64,000 bases of DNA from Actinoplanes derwentensis (GCF_900104725.1 NZ_LT629758.1:9138001-9202000), one strand, 5' to 3'. Shown: positions 8,061 through 17,541, counted from the stretch's first letter. The notes: generated by a model not told the origin, from the letters alone. Made by a program: numbers and translations.

Positions 8061-9696
8061 CCGCCCATCCGTCCACCGTCTCGGACTTGTAGACGTGCCC
8101 GTGCCCGGTCGGCACCTTGTTGGAGAAGACCAGGTCACAGGTGATCTGCCAGAACGTGATCCCCGGGTACCAGTGCATGTCCGGAGTGACGTCGGCGGCC
8201 CGCTTCCCGGTCAGCCACTGCGGTTTCTGCCAGAGCAGGTCCCAGCTCCACCACACCACCGGGTCGGTGGCGTTCTGCAGGTAGACGACTTTGGGCCGGG
8301 GCCCGGTCAGGTCCCGGAGTTCGGCGGCGTCGTCGGCGAACTCGACCGGCAACTGTGGATAGTGCGGGTCCCAGATCGGGCTGCCCGGTGCGCGGCCCTC
8401 GGTGAGTGCCCGGTGTGCCGGGTTGGCGAAGGTCGGCCCGAGCAGCAGGGCGCCGTCCGCTCCGTCGACCAGGGCTTCGGGCGTACCGAAGGTCATCTCC
8501 ATCCCGTACGTCCCGAGGCTCTCGCCGAGCAGCAGCAGCCGTGGCCGGTTGTCTGCGGGCATCGCCGCCCAGCGGGCCCGCACCGCACCGATCAGGGCGG
8601 CGGCCGCGTCGGCGACTTCGGACCGGTCACCCATGAAGGCGAAGAAGCTCGGCAGGTACGAGTACTGCAGGGAGACGAGGGCGCTGTCACCGGCGTACAT
8701 GTACTCCAGGGACCGGGTGACCTTGTAGTCCACCCATCCGGTGCCGGTCGGTGTGAAGACGGCGATCACCGAACGGCTGAACGCCCCGGTCCGGTCCATC
8801 TCGCGGACCACCAGCCGGGCCCGTTCCTCGACGGTGTCCGCCGAGGTCAGGCCGGCGTAGAGCCGGATCGGCTCGGCCGCGGGCCGGCCGGCGAAGGCGG
8901 TGAGTTCGGCGGTGCTCGGGGAGCCGGCCACGAAGGCCCGGCCCTGCCGGCCCAGCGAGTCCCAGGGAACCAGTGATCCGGGCCCGCCGGAGCGCAGGTG
9001 TGAGGCGGGGACGGTCACGCCGTTGCCGGTGCCGTTGTTGACGACGGCCGCGGACCGGTCGGCCATCGCGAACAGGTTGGCGACCAGCAGCCCGTCGAAC
9101 GCGGTGTAGCTGAGCAGCGCCACGACCAGGGTGCCCGCGCAGTAGGCGGCCGGCACCGGGACGACCCGGCGGAACATCAACGCGCAGCCGTGGGTGGCCA
9201 GGCGCAGCAGCCGGGCGATGCCGAGCAGTACGAGGAAGGTGAGCAGGCTGACGCCGACGGTGCGGGCGATGTCGTAGTCCGGTGCGGGTTCCATGCCGAG
9301 CCGGATCCGGAGGTCCTGCTGCCATCGGGTGCCGAGCCAGAGGAAGACCGCGACCAGGACCGGGACGGTGATCGCCAGTACGGCCCAGGCGATCCGGGCG
9401 GCCGGGGCCCGCATCGGCCCCCGGAAGCGGCGGGCCAGGGCTCCGAGGGCGGCGCCCAGTCCGTACCCCATGGCCGCGGTGACACCGGCCACCATGCCCT
9501 GCAGGAACCAGACCCGGGGCAGCAGCGACGGGGTGAAGGAGAGGCAGTAGAAGACGGCGCCGAAGGCGGCGCCGGTGAGGCTGAGACGGGCCAGCGCGAT
9601 ACGGGGGCGAGCCGGAGGGGCGACGGTGGCGGGACGGTAGCCGAGTGAGCGGCGCTGCGAAGGGACGGGCGGTGACGCCACCACCTGTATGTGCAT
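7993..9696 (-). CDS. Membrane alpha/beta-hydrolase (DUF2319/Abhydrolase_9 family)
   Basis: 567 residues. The N-terminal half (about 30-230) holds several membrane segments; the C-terminal half is an alpha/beta-hydrolase domain with nucleophile elbow GESLGTYG and conserved blocks ATDPVVWWSWDLLWQKPQWL and YPGITFWQITCDL typical of this actinobacterial family. The likely catalytic Asp lies in NATDPVVW and the His in TGHGHVY. The active site is expected outside the membrane. The physiological substrate is unknown, possibly a lipid ester. It is divergent from the diguanylate cyclase gene, with a 171-base intergenic region. Confidence 0.85.
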   Translation of the reverse strand: MHIQVVASPPVPSQRRSLGYRPATVAPPARPRIALARLSLTGAAFGAVFYCLSFTPSLLPRVWFLQGMVAGVTAAMGYGLGAALGALARRFRGPMRAPAARIAWAVLAITVPVLVAVFLWLGTRWQQDLRIRLGMEPAPDYDIARTVGVSLLTFLVLLGIARLLRLATHGCALMFRRVVPVPAAYCAGTLVVALLSYTAFDGLLVANLFAMADRSAAVVNNGTGNGVTVPASHLRSGGPGSLVPWDSLGRQGRAFVAGSPSTAELTAFAGRPAAEPIRLYAGLTSADTVEERARLVVREMDRTGAFSRSVIAVFTPTGTGWVDYKVTRSLEYMYAGDSALVSLQYSYLPSFFAFMGDRSEVADAAAALIGAVRARWAAMPADNRPRLLLLGESLGTYGMEMTFGTPEALVDGADGALLLGPTFANPAHRALTEGRAPGSPIWDPHYPQLPVEFADDAAELRDLTGPRPKVVYLQNATDPVVWWSWDLLWQKPQWLTGKRAADVTPDMHWYPGITFWQITCDLVFSNKVPTGHGHVYKSETVDGWAAIAPPPGWTTQDSLRLRALLDG

Positions 9697-9867
9697 CCGG
9701 TGCTCCGTTCGTCGGGCCGGGACCGTACGCGGGGTGACCGATCCACCCCGCTACGTTGCCTCTCCATCATCAGGGGTCGATGCTGCTGAGCGCCGCCCTA
9801 TTTACCTCCGGGTTCTCCCTGGTTTTCCGCCCACGGCTGCCGATGAAACGCGGTGAGGAGGAACGCG

Positions 9868-11643
9868 ATGCGGTTTCGCAACTGGATCGCGGTGCTGGTC
9901 AGTGTGCTTTTGCTGGCCGGTGCCGGGGTTGTTGGCATTCTGGTGAACCAGTCGGCGGTCAGGGCGGTCGAGACGGTGCACCAGAACGACACCACCGCTC
10001 TGGGGACCAACAACGGCACGCTCACCGGTCAGCTGCAGCGGAACTCCACGCTGGAGTTGAGCCGCCTGCTGGGCCAGAGCGCGTTGCGGTTCGGTGCGTC
10101 CGACGCCAAGGACCAGCTCACGCTGACTGTCGCCGCGGCCAAGAGCACCACGTTCCAGTACGGGATGATCACCGCCGGCCTGGACCACGGGTTCCTGACC
10201 TCGAACCGGGCCGCCGGGCTGCCTGACGCCGCCGACGTCGGCTGGGCCGCGATGTGGGATTCGCTGGAGACCAACGCGTACGGCTTCTCCGGCGTGATGC
10301 CGGCCGGTGACACCTTCGTGGCCGCCGTGGCCATCCCGGTCGCCGTCAGCGGTGGCGTCGTCGGCTATCTGATCGGGCTGAACCAGGTCGCCACCACCCC
10401 GCTCAACGGTTACATCCGTGAGCTGCGCGGTGACGCCCACCTGACGATGATCGTGGACACCGGCGGCCGGATCGGCGCGTCGAGCGACGACTCGCGACTG
10501 GGTACCTACATCAACCCGGCGATCCGCGCCGATCTGGGTCATTCCGGGAGCCGCTTCGTCAAGTACGAAGAGGGTGGCGTGGAGATGATCGCGGTCGTCG
10601 TCGCTGTCTCCCCGAGCGGCTGGGCCTATGTGCGTACGCAGACGCAGGCCTCTTTCGACGGTGCGGTCTACAGCTGGAGCCGTACCCTGACCATCACGCT
10701 GCTAGCCATGCTGGTGATCGGTGTGGTCGGCATCACAGCCCTCGGTTATCGCACGCAGATCCAGCGCCGCCGGGCCGACCAGCGTTTCCAGGCCCTTATC
10801 CAGCACGCCCCCGACCTGGTGTCGGTGCTGGACGAGTCCGGCCGGATCATCTTCAGCAGCCCCAGCAGCACCGCGATCCTCGGGTTCCCGACCGGTGCGC
10901 TGTCCGGCCACAGTGTCTTCGATGTGGTGCACCCGGAGGACCAGCCGCAGATGCGGGAGCGCCTGACCGCCCTGCTCGCCGAGGCGGAGGGGGTGGTGCG
11001 CCTGCAGTGCCGGGTCCGGACCGCCGACGGTGAGTACCGCTGGTTCGAGTTCACCGCCTCCAACCAGATGCACAATCCGGCCCTGAGCGGTGTGGTGGTC
11101 AACGCCCGGGACATCTCGGAGAACCGGGCCTTCCAGGAGCGGCTGGAGCACGACGCCCAGCATGATCCGCTGACCGGGCTGCCCAACCGGCGGCGGATGC
11201 AGGACCGGCTCAGTTCGTCGTTGCGGTCCGACTCGGTGGCGGTGCTCTTCGTCGACCTGGACGGGTTCAAGCCGGTCAACGACGAGCACGGGCACGAGGT
11301 CGGCGACGAGCTGCTGCGTCAGGTGTCGGACCGGCTCAGCGCCTGTGTCCGGGCCGAGGACGTGCTGTCCCGGGTCGGTGGTGACGAGTTCGTCATCCTG
11401 ATGCCGGGGGTGTTCGGCCCGGAGGCCGGAGTCGCGATGCGGGAACGTATCCGGTACATCCTGGATCTACCGTTCCGTATCGGCGATCATGAGATCACCA
11501 TCGGAGCCAGTGTCGGCGTGCACCTGGCGCCGGCGTCGACCGACCCGGACGAGGCCCTGCGCTTCGCCGACCACGCGATGTACGAGATCAAACACGCCGG
11601 CCGGATGCCGGAGCGGATAGGCAGGCATCGGACGGCGGACTAA
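9868..11643 (+). CDS. Membrane diguanylate cyclase with extracellular sensor, PAS and GGDEF domains
   Basis: 591 residues making the second messenger c-di-GMP. Layout: membrane helix (about 5-27); extracytoplasmic sensor of about 240 residues, Cache-like in length and placement; second membrane helix (about 272-292); PAS domain (about 305-425); GGDEF domain (430-590). The active loop RVGGDEFVIL has an intact GGDEF at residues 504-508. ATG 9868 has GAGGAG placed just upstream, better than the GTG at 9853. It can be read with the EAL phosphodiesterase at the right edge and the degenerate GGDEF protein at 53623 as part of a c-di-GMP network, but nothing physically links them. Confidence 0.92.
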   Translation: MRFRNWIAVLVSVLLLAGAGVVGILVNQSAVRAVETVHQNDTTALGTNNGTLTGQLQRNSTLELSRLLGQSALRFGASDAKDQLTLTVAAAKSTTFQYGMITAGLDHGFLTSNRAAGLPDAADVGWAAMWDSLETNAYGFSGVMPAGDTFVAAVAIPVAVSGGVVGYLIGLNQVATTPLNGYIRELRGDAHLTMIVDTGGRIGASSDDSRLGTYINPAIRADLGHSGSRFVKYEEGGVEMIAVVVAVSPSGWAYVRTQTQASFDGAVYSWSRTLTITLLAMLVIGVVGITALGYRTQIQRRRADQRFQALIQHAPDLVSVLDESGRIIFSSPSSTAILGFPTGALSGHSVFDVVHPEDQPQMRERLTALLAEAEGVVRLQCRVRTADGEYRWFEFTASNQMHNPALSGVVVNARDISENRAFQERLEHDAQHDPLTGLPNRRRMQDRLSSSLRSDSVAVLFVDLDGFKPVNDEHGHEVGDELLRQVSDRLSACVRAEDVLSRVGGDEFVILMPGVFGPEAGVAMRERIRYILDLPFRIGDHEITIGASVGVHLAPASTDPDEALRFADHAMYEIKHAGRMPERIGRHRTAD

Positions 11644-11685
11644 AGTCAGTGCACACTGAGTGCAATAACTTCCCGACGAACGGCG

Positions 11686-13398
11686 GTGACCGCGGTGTCC
11701 AAGGTCTTCTCCCGGCGCGACCTCGACTTCCTGCTCTACGAATGGCTCGACGTCGAGGCGCTGACCGCGCGGGAGCGGTTCGCCGAGCACTCCCGGGAGA
11801 CGTTCGACGCCTTCCTCGACGTCTCCCAGCGGATCGCCGAGCGCGACTTCGCCCCGCACAACCGCAAGAACGACCTGCACGAGCCGACCTTCGACGGCGA
11901 GCGGGTGGAGATCATCCCGGAGGTCTCCCGGGCGCTGACGATCTTCGCCGACTCCGGGCTGATCGCCGGCACCATCGACATCGATCGGGGCGGCCTGCAA
12001 CTGCCCCTGGTCGTCCAGCGCGCCTGTTTCCTCTGGTTCCAGGCGGCGAACACCGGCACCTCGGCGTACGCCATGCTCACCTCGGCCAACGCCCACCTGC
12101 TCCTGGCGCACGGCACCGAGGAGCAGATCCGCACCTACGTCGAGCCGATGCTGGCGGGCCGTTACACCGGGACCATGTGCCTCTCCGAGCCGCAGGCCGG
12201 ATCGTCACTCAGTGACGTGACGACAAAGGCCGTCAAGCTCCAGGACGGCACGTACCGGATCACCGGCGGCAAGATGTGGATCTCCGGCGGCGACCACGAG
12301 CTGAGCGAGAACATCGTCCACCTGGTGCTGGCCCGGGTCGCCGGAGCGCCCGCCGGGGTCAAGGGCCTGTCGCTGTTCATCGTCGCGAAGAAGGACGTGA
12401 CCACCGGCGAGCGCAACGGTGTGATCCTGGCCGGTCTCAACCACAAGATGGGCTACCGCGGTACGACCAACGCGGTGCTCGCCTTCGACGACGCGAAAGG
12501 CGAGCTGGTCGGCGAGGAGGGCCGTGGCCTCCAGTACATGTTCCACATGATGAACGAGGCCCGGATCGGCGTCGGGGCGGGCGCGGTGGCCCTGGGCTAC
12601 ACCGGTTACCTGCACGCGCTGGACTACGCCCGTGAGCGGCAGCAGGGCCGCCCGGTGACCGGCAAGGACCCGTCGGCGCCCCCGGTGGCGATCGTCGAGC
12701 ACCCGGACGTGCGCCGGATGCTGCTGGCCTCCAAATCGTACGTCGAGGGCGGTCTTGCTCTGGTCCTCTGGGCAGCGAAGCTGCTCGACGAACCGAGCGA
12801 GGAGAACGCGCTGCTCCTGGACGTGCTCACCCCGATCGTGAAGGCCTGGCCGTCGCAGTGGTGCCGGCTCGCCGACGATCACGCGATCCAGATCCACGGC
12901 GGTTACGGCTACACCCGGGAGTACCCGGTCGAGCAGTTCTACCGCGACAACCGGCTCAACTCGATCCACGAGGGCACCGACGGCATCCAGGCGCTGGACC
13001 TGCTCGGCCGCAAGGTCACCCAGAAGGGCGGCGCCGGTCTGGCTCTGTTGCTGGACCGGATCCGGGCGACCGCCGCCGAGTCGGCGGAGCTGGGCGGCGA
13101 GGTGACGAAGGCCGCGGACCGGCTGGCCGCGACCACCGCCACGCTGTGGAAGGACCCGGCAAGTGCCCTGGTCAACGCCACCGCCTACCTGGACGCCGCC
13201 GGCCATCTGGTGATCGCCTGGATCTGGCTGGAGCAGCTGAAAGCCGCCGAAGGCAAACAGGGAGCCTTCTACGAGGGCAAACGCCTGGCCGCCCGGTACT
13301 TCGTCACGCACGAGCTGCCCCGGATCGGCCCGCTGCTGGACCTGCTCGACTCGGGCGACACTCTGCTTCGGGACATGGACGACGCCTGGCTGGGTTAG
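11686..13398 (+). CDS. Acyl-CoA dehydrogenase, DmdC-like long form
   Basis: 570-residue flavoprotein oxidising an acyl-CoA to the enoyl-CoA. It has the long acyl-CoA dehydrogenase architecture with an extra C-terminal region (about 470-570) seen in DmdC/AidB-like members. Visible motifs: MCLSEPQAGSSLSDV (FAD-binding strand), KMWISGG, and YTREYPVEQFYRDNRLNSI followed by HEGTDGIQALDLLGRK, whose Glu is the expected catalytic base in this subgroup. Start could be GTG 11686 or GTG 11695; neither has a clear ribosome site. It precedes the LigD-type polymerase gene by 9 bases, probably by proximity rather than shared function. Confidence 0.9.
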   Translation: MTAVSKVFSRRDLDFLLYEWLDVEALTARERFAEHSRETFDAFLDVSQRIAERDFAPHNRKNDLHEPTFDGERVEIIPEVSRALTIFADSGLIAGTIDIDRGGLQLPLVVQRACFLWFQAANTGTSAYAMLTSANAHLLLAHGTEEQIRTYVEPMLAGRYTGTMCLSEPQAGSSLSDVTTKAVKLQDGTYRITGGKMWISGGDHELSENIVHLVLARVAGAPAGVKGLSLFIVAKKDVTTGERNGVILAGLNHKMGYRGTTNAVLAFDDAKGELVGEEGRGLQYMFHMMNEARIGVGAGAVALGYTGYLHALDYARERQQGRPVTGKDPSAPPVAIVEHPDVRRMLLASKSYVEGGLALVLWAAKLLDEPSEENALLLDVLTPIVKAWPSQWCRLADDHAIQIHGGYGYTREYPVEQFYRDNRLNSIHEGTDGIQALDLLGRKVTQKGGAGLALLLDRIRATAAESAELGGEVTKAADRLAATTATLWKDPASALVNATAYLDAAGHLVIAWIWLEQLKAAEGKQGAFYEGKRLAARYFVTHELPRIGPLLDLLDSGDTLLRDMDDAWLG

Positions 13399-13407
13399 CG
13401 TCATGGG

Positions 13408-14358
13408 ATGGCCGGTAAAGCCACGATCATCGAAGCCGGTGACCACGAGGTCCGGGTCTCCAACCCGGACCGGGTCTACTTCCCGGAGCTCGGCGCCACC
13501 AAGCTCGACCTGGTCGAGTACTACCTGGCGGTGAGCGACGGGATCGTCCGCGCGCTGCGGGAGCGCCCGTGCATGCTGCACCGTTTCCCGGACGGCCTGG
13601 CCGGCGAGAAGGTGCACCAGAAACGGGTGCCGAACGGTGCTCCGCCCTGGCTGGAGACGGTCCGGGTGGAGTTCCCGCGCTACCACCGGCACGCCGACGA
13701 ACTGTGCGTGACGAAACCGGCCGACGTGATCTGGGCGGTGCAGATGTCCACCGTGGAGTTCCATCCGTGGAACTCGCGGCGCGCCGACACCGAGCGTCCC
13801 GACGAGTGGCGCATCGACCTGGATCCGATGCCGGACTGCCCGTTCGGCACGCTCCGTCGGGTCGCCCCGGTGGTCCGCGAGGTGCTGACCGAGCTGGGGA
13901 TGACCGGATACCCCAAGACCAGCGGCGGTACGGGGTTGCACGTCTACGTGCGCATCGAGCCACGCTGGGGCTTCCCGGACGTACGCCGCGCCGCTCTGGC
14001 CTTCGCCCGCGAGGTCGAGCGCCGCGCTCCCGGCGACGTGACGACCACCTGGTGGCGCCGCGACCGGGACCCGTCAGCGGTGTTCATCGACTACAACCAG
14101 AACGCCCGTGACCACACCATCGCCAGCGCCTACTCGGTCCGCGGCGTCCCCACCGCCACCGTCTCCACCCCGGTCACCTGGGACGAGATCCACGATCTGG
14201 ACCCCAAGGCCTTCACCATCCGTACGGTTCCCCAGCGCTTCGCCGAACTAGGGGACCTGCACGCGACCATCGACGACCATGCTCATTCCCTGGTCACCCT
14301 GCTGGAATGGGCCGACCGCGACGAGAAGTCCGGTCTGGATACCCCGGCCGAGAATTAG
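13408..14358 (+). CDS. LigD-type polymerase/primase domain protein (stand-alone)
   Basis: 316 residues matching the polymerase (archaeo-eukaryotic primase-like) domain of bacterial NHEJ ligase D, here not fused to a ligase or nuclease. Visible blocks: VSNPDRVYFPELGATK at the N-terminus, QMSTVEFHPWNSR, the metal-binding DLDP (RIDLDPMPDC), TSGGTGLHVYVRI, and FIDYNQNARDHTIASAYSVR. These are the nucleotide and metal sites of PolDom. The role is probably gap filling or ribonucleotide insertion during end joining with Ku and a separate ligase, neither of which is in this window. Confidence 0.93.
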   Translation: MAGKATIIEAGDHEVRVSNPDRVYFPELGATKLDLVEYYLAVSDGIVRALRERPCMLHRFPDGLAGEKVHQKRVPNGAPPWLETVRVEFPRYHRHADELCVTKPADVIWAVQMSTVEFHPWNSRRADTERPDEWRIDLDPMPDCPFGTLRRVAPVVREVLTELGMTGYPKTSGGTGLHVYVRIEPRWGFPDVRRAALAFAREVERRAPGDVTTTWWRRDRDPSAVFIDYNQNARDHTIASAYSVRGVPTATVSTPVTWDEIHDLDPKAFTIRTVPQRFAELGDLHATIDDHAHSLVTLLEWADRDEKSGLDTPAEN

Positions 14359-14395
14359 CCGGGAACCGATCGGGGCTCTCCCGCGTGTACCGGGC

Positions 14396-14908
14396 ATGGT
14401 GCTTCCGGCAGTGACGATCGAACTGGGTACGACGCCTTCCGCGCACCAGGGTTTCGAGGCCTTCTACCGGGCCAACGCCGACCGGGTGTACCGCGCGCTC
14501 GCGGTCACCCTGCGCAACGACGACCTGGCCGCCGAAGCGGTGGCCGAGGCGATGGCCCGCGCCTGCGCCCGCTGGCCCACGGTCAGCCGGTTGGAGAACC
14601 CGGCGGGCTGGGTGTTCCGGGTCGGCCTCAACTGGGCCACCTCGTGGTGGCGCAAGGTCCGCCGCGAACGCCCACCGGCCGCCGAGGCTGATCATCCTCG
14701 GACACGGCCGCCGGAGAATTCGATCGTCGCCCGGTCCGCCCTGGCCGGACTGCCCGAGACGCAACGCGCCGTGATCACCTGCCGGGTATTGCTCGAACTC
14801 TCCACCGCCGAGACGGCCGCCGCCCTGCGGATCAGCGAGGGCACCGTCAAGAGCCGCCTCTCCCGCGGGCTGGCCGCCCTGCGCCACGAGCTGAACAGCG
14901 AGGACTGA
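14396..14908 (+). CDS. ECF RNA polymerase sigma factor, SigE-like family
   Basis: 170 residues from ATG 14396. Region 2 has FEAFYRANADRVYRALAVTL and the RVGLNWATSWWRK segment; region 4 has GLPETQRAVITCRVLLELS and ETAAALRISEGTVKSRLSRG (helix-turn-helix). The reading frame is open upstream to 14279, but homology begins near MVLPAVTIEL. The next gene starts 3 bases after the stop and carries a membrane segment, which in this lineage usually means a co-transcribed partner that could act as an anti-sigma factor or as a target. Confidence 0.9.
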   Translation: MVLPAVTIELGTTPSAHQGFEAFYRANADRVYRALAVTLRNDDLAAEAVAEAMARACARWPTVSRLENPAGWVFRVGLNWATSWWRKVRRERPPAAEADHPRTRPPENSIVARSALAGLPETQRAVITCRVLLELSTAETAAALRISEGTVKSRLSRGLAALRHELNSED

Positions 14909-14911
14909 TCG

Positions 14912-16012
14912 ATGGACACGATTCCGCAGGACCTGACCGATGCGGTCCGGGCAGCGGCCGAAGCGGCGCCGGGCTATCGGGCGGACCTCACCGACGTACA
15001 CCGCCGGGTCCGCCGTCGCCACAACCGGCAGGCCGCCCTCTCCGTGGTGGGCGCGGTCGCCTTGGTCGTCGCCACCGGTTTCGGCGTGGTGACCCGGCAC
15101 CGGGAGACCACGCCGGACGTCCTCCCGGCCGCGAGTGACACCCCACCGGAGCCGGCGTGGCAGCGGATGACGCTGAACGGTGCGTTCGGCCGGTACCGGA
15201 TGCCGTCGGGCGGCAGTGAGCAGACCGTCGCGCTCAGCAATACCTCACAGATGGGTGTGCTGGAGCCGAGCGGCCGGATCGACACCGTGAAGGTGGCCGG
15301 TGCGCGGCGCTGGGATCGCGTGGTGGCGCTTCCGGACGGTGGGGTGGTGGCGATGAGCGAGAACGAGTTCCGGCTGGTGGTGACCGCCCCGAACGGTACG
15401 GTCCGGATCCAGCGGAACCTGAGCCACGACGGCGAATGGGTGAGCATGGTGACCGCGTCGGCCGACACCGCGTATCTCTGGCGCGAGACCGAGCTGGTCG
15501 CGCACGACATCGCCACCGGCAAGGAGACGGGGGTGGTGAACATGCACCAGCTCGGTGTTCGGGATCTCTACGGGGCCTTCACCGCGGCCGACGTGAGTAG
15601 CGGCTTGCTCGTCTTGGCACCGAAGAGGGCTGGTTGCCCGGTCGGTGTGCTGGCCCGGCCCCTGAGCGCGGGCCGGAATCCGGTCCCACCAGAGATGGCG
15701 TACGTGGGCTCGGCGGACTGCGAGCGGGTCACCGGGATCCGGCTTTCTCCGGACGGTGCCATGGCCGCCGTCACCTACGAGGTGAAGGACAACAACTTCG
15801 GGATCGTCGTGTTCCGGATCGCCGACAAGGCGGTCCTGGCCCGGGGCGGCGGGGTCAGCATCGGCTCGCGGGACGGATCGATCGTCGGGAACGTGCGGCC
15901 CGATCCGCGGGTGTCGGTCGCCTGGCAGAGCCCGACCGAGGTGCGCGGGGCCTGGTATTTCACCTATGGCGACGAGCCGTTCCGGATCAACACGTTCGCC
16001 GTCAATTGGTGA
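14912..16012 (+). CDS. Membrane-anchored protein co-transcribed with ECF sigma factor, unknown function
   Basis: 366 residues: a cytoplasmic N-terminus of about 45 residues (basic RRVRRRHNRQ just before the membrane), one membrane segment (AALSVVGAVALVVATGFGVV), and a long extracytoplasmic region with beta-rich repeats that may form a small propeller. It has no zinc-binding anti-sigma motif (HxxxCxxC). Position directly behind the sigma gene suggests a functional link; an anti-sigma role is possible but unproven. Confidence 0.7.
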   Translation: MDTIPQDLTDAVRAAAEAAPGYRADLTDVHRRVRRRHNRQAALSVVGAVALVVATGFGVVTRHRETTPDVLPAASDTPPEPAWQRMTLNGAFGRYRMPSGGSEQTVALSNTSQMGVLEPSGRIDTVKVAGARRWDRVVALPDGGVVAMSENEFRLVVTAPNGTVRIQRNLSHDGEWVSMVTASADTAYLWRETELVAHDIATGKETGVVNMHQLGVRDLYGAFTAADVSSGLLVLAPKRAGCPVGVLARPLSAGRNPVPPEMAYVGSADCERVTGIRLSPDGAMAAVTYEVKDNNFGIVVFRIADKAVLARGGGVSIGSRDGSIVGNVRPDPRVSVAWQSPTEVRGAWYFTYGDEPFRINTFAVNW

Positions 16013-16025
16013 TCAGCGATCTGTC

Positions 16026-16039
16026 ATATTGATCAATAT
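16026..16039. promoter_or_regulatory. AT-rich palindrome upstream of OFA transporter
   Basis: ATATTGATCAATAT is a perfect 14-bp palindrome 18 bases before the ATG at 16058. It stands out in this GC-rich context and overlaps the expected promoter or leader, so it is a plausible repressor site. Confidence 0.45.
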
Positions 16040-16057
16040 CGGTGATATCGTCCGGCG

Positions 16058-17452
16058 ATGGCACTGCTCTCCGCTCTCGATCGAGAGCACACCATCGCCC
16101 CGGAGGGGTTCAGCCGCTGGCTGATTCCGCCCGCCGCTCTCGCCGTCCACCTGTGTATCGGCCAGGCGTACGCGACGAGCGTCTACAAGAACTCTCTCGT
16201 TCAGCATTTCGACACGACGCAGACGGCGATCGGGATCGTGTTCAGCATCGCGATCGTCATGCTCGGCCTGTCCGCCGCGGTCGGTGGCACCTGGGTGGAG
16301 CGCAACGGCCCGCGCAAGGCGATGTTCGTGTCCGCCTCGTTCTGGACGTCCGGCTTCCTGGTCGGCGCTCTCGGCATCTCCACCGGTCAGCTCTGGCTGC
16401 TCTACCTCGGTTACGGCGTGCTCGGCGGGATCGGCCTGGGCATCGGCTACATCTCGCCGGTGTCCACGCTGATCAAGTGGTTCCCGGACCGGCCGGGCCT
16501 GGCCACCGGCCTGGCGATCATGGGCTTCGGTGGTGGCGCCCTGGTCGCCGGCCCGGCGTCCCGGCAGCTGCTGTCCTTCTACGACTCTGGCTACGACCCG
16601 AAGGTGGCCACCTCGGTCGCCGACGGTGGCGCGCTGACCGCCCTGTTCCTGACCCTCGGCATCGCGTACTTCCTGATCATGATGTTCGGGGTGTTCAACA
16701 TCCGGGTGCCCCGGGATGGCTGGCGGCCCGAGGGCTGGGATTCGGCGACCGTCAAGGCGAAACCGATGGTCACCACCGCGCACGTGTCCGCCGCCAACGC
16801 GGTCCGGACCCGCTCGTTCTGGCTGCTCTGGATCGTGCTGTTCTGCAACGTGACGGCCGGTATCGGCATCCTGGAGCAGGCCAGCCCGATGATCCAGGAC
16901 TTCTTCCGGGGCGACGGCGGCACCTCCACGGTGGCGGTGACCGCGGCGGCCGGGTTCGTCGGCCTGCTCTCGCTGTTCAACATGGCCGGCAGGTTCGCCT
17001 GGTCGACCACCTCCGACCTGATCGGGCGCAAGCCGATCTACATGGTCTACCTGGGTGTCGGCATGGTGTTCTACGCGCTGCTGGCGCTCTTCGGGCACAC
17101 CGCGACCGCTTTGTTCGTACTGCTGGCCGGGGTGATCCTGTCGTTCTACGGCGGTGGGTTCGCGACCGTGCCGGCCTACCTGCGGGACCTGTTCGGGACC
17201 TACCAGGTGGGCGCGATCCACGGCCGGTTGCTGACCGCCTGGTCGGCCGCCGGAGTGGCCGGGCCGCTGATCATCAACGGGTTCCTGGACGCGCAGGGCA
17301 AACCGGGCACGCTGACCGCCGAGGCGTACCGCCCGGCCCTGTTCACCATGGTCGGTGTGCTGGCCGTCGGGTTCGTCGCCAACCTGCTGATCCGACCGGT
17401 GCCGGAGAGCCTGCACGAGCCCGCCACGAAGAAACAGGAGGTGCCGGCATGA
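16058..17452 (+). CDS. OFA-family MFS transporter (oxalate/formate antiporter-like)
   Basis: 464 residues with about 12 membrane segments. The family signature region is present: ALAVHLCIGQAYATSVYKN in the first helix and YGVLGGIGLGIGYISPVSTL followed by IKWFPDRPGLATGLAIMG, typical of OFA transporters of oxalate, formate or other small organic anions. The substrate is unknown; no oxalate or formate enzymes are nearby. The stop codon overlaps the start of the 30-residue gene at 17449 (ATGA), indicating coupled translation of the two. Confidence 0.9.
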   Translation: MALLSALDREHTIAPEGFSRWLIPPAALAVHLCIGQAYATSVYKNSLVQHFDTTQTAIGIVFSIAIVMLGLSAAVGGTWVERNGPRKAMFVSASFWTSGFLVGALGISTGQLWLLYLGYGVLGGIGLGIGYISPVSTLIKWFPDRPGLATGLAIMGFGGGALVAGPASRQLLSFYDSGYDPKVATSVADGGALTALFLTLGIAYFLIMMFGVFNIRVPRDGWRPEGWDSATVKAKPMVTTAHVSAANAVRTRSFWLLWIVLFCNVTAGIGILEQASPMIQDFFRGDGGTSTVAVTAAAGFVGLLSLFNMAGRFAWSTTSDLIGRKPIYMVYLGVGMVFYALLALFGHTATALFVLLAGVILSFYGGGFATVPAYLRDLFGTYQVGAIHGRLLTAWSAAGVAGPLIINGFLDAQGKPGTLTAEAYRPALFTMVGVLAVGFVANLLIRPVPESLHEPATKKQEVPA

Positions 17453-17541
17453 GACTCGCGATCTCCTGGGCGCTGGTGATCGTCATGCTCGGTTACGGCA
17501 TCATCCAGACCCTGATCACCGCGGCGAAACTCTTCCAGTAG
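17449..17541 (+). CDS. OFA MFS transporter small subunit
   Basis: 30 residues: MRLAISWALVIVMLGYGIIQ followed by TLITAAKLFQ, a single hydrophobic helix with a short basic end. It starts within the stop codon of the OFA transporter. Tiny proteins of this length and pattern are conserved behind OFA transporters and annotated as their small subunit. It overlaps the 3' end of the converging LacI gene by 26 bases. Confidence 0.75.
   Translation: MRLAISWALVIVMLGYGIIQTLITAAKLFQ

Noticed and set aside
12205..13941. 578-residue minus-strand frame across the acyl-CoA dehydrogenase
   Set aside because: It spans two well-supported plus-strand genes and shows no conserved motif; composition is typical of an antisense frame.
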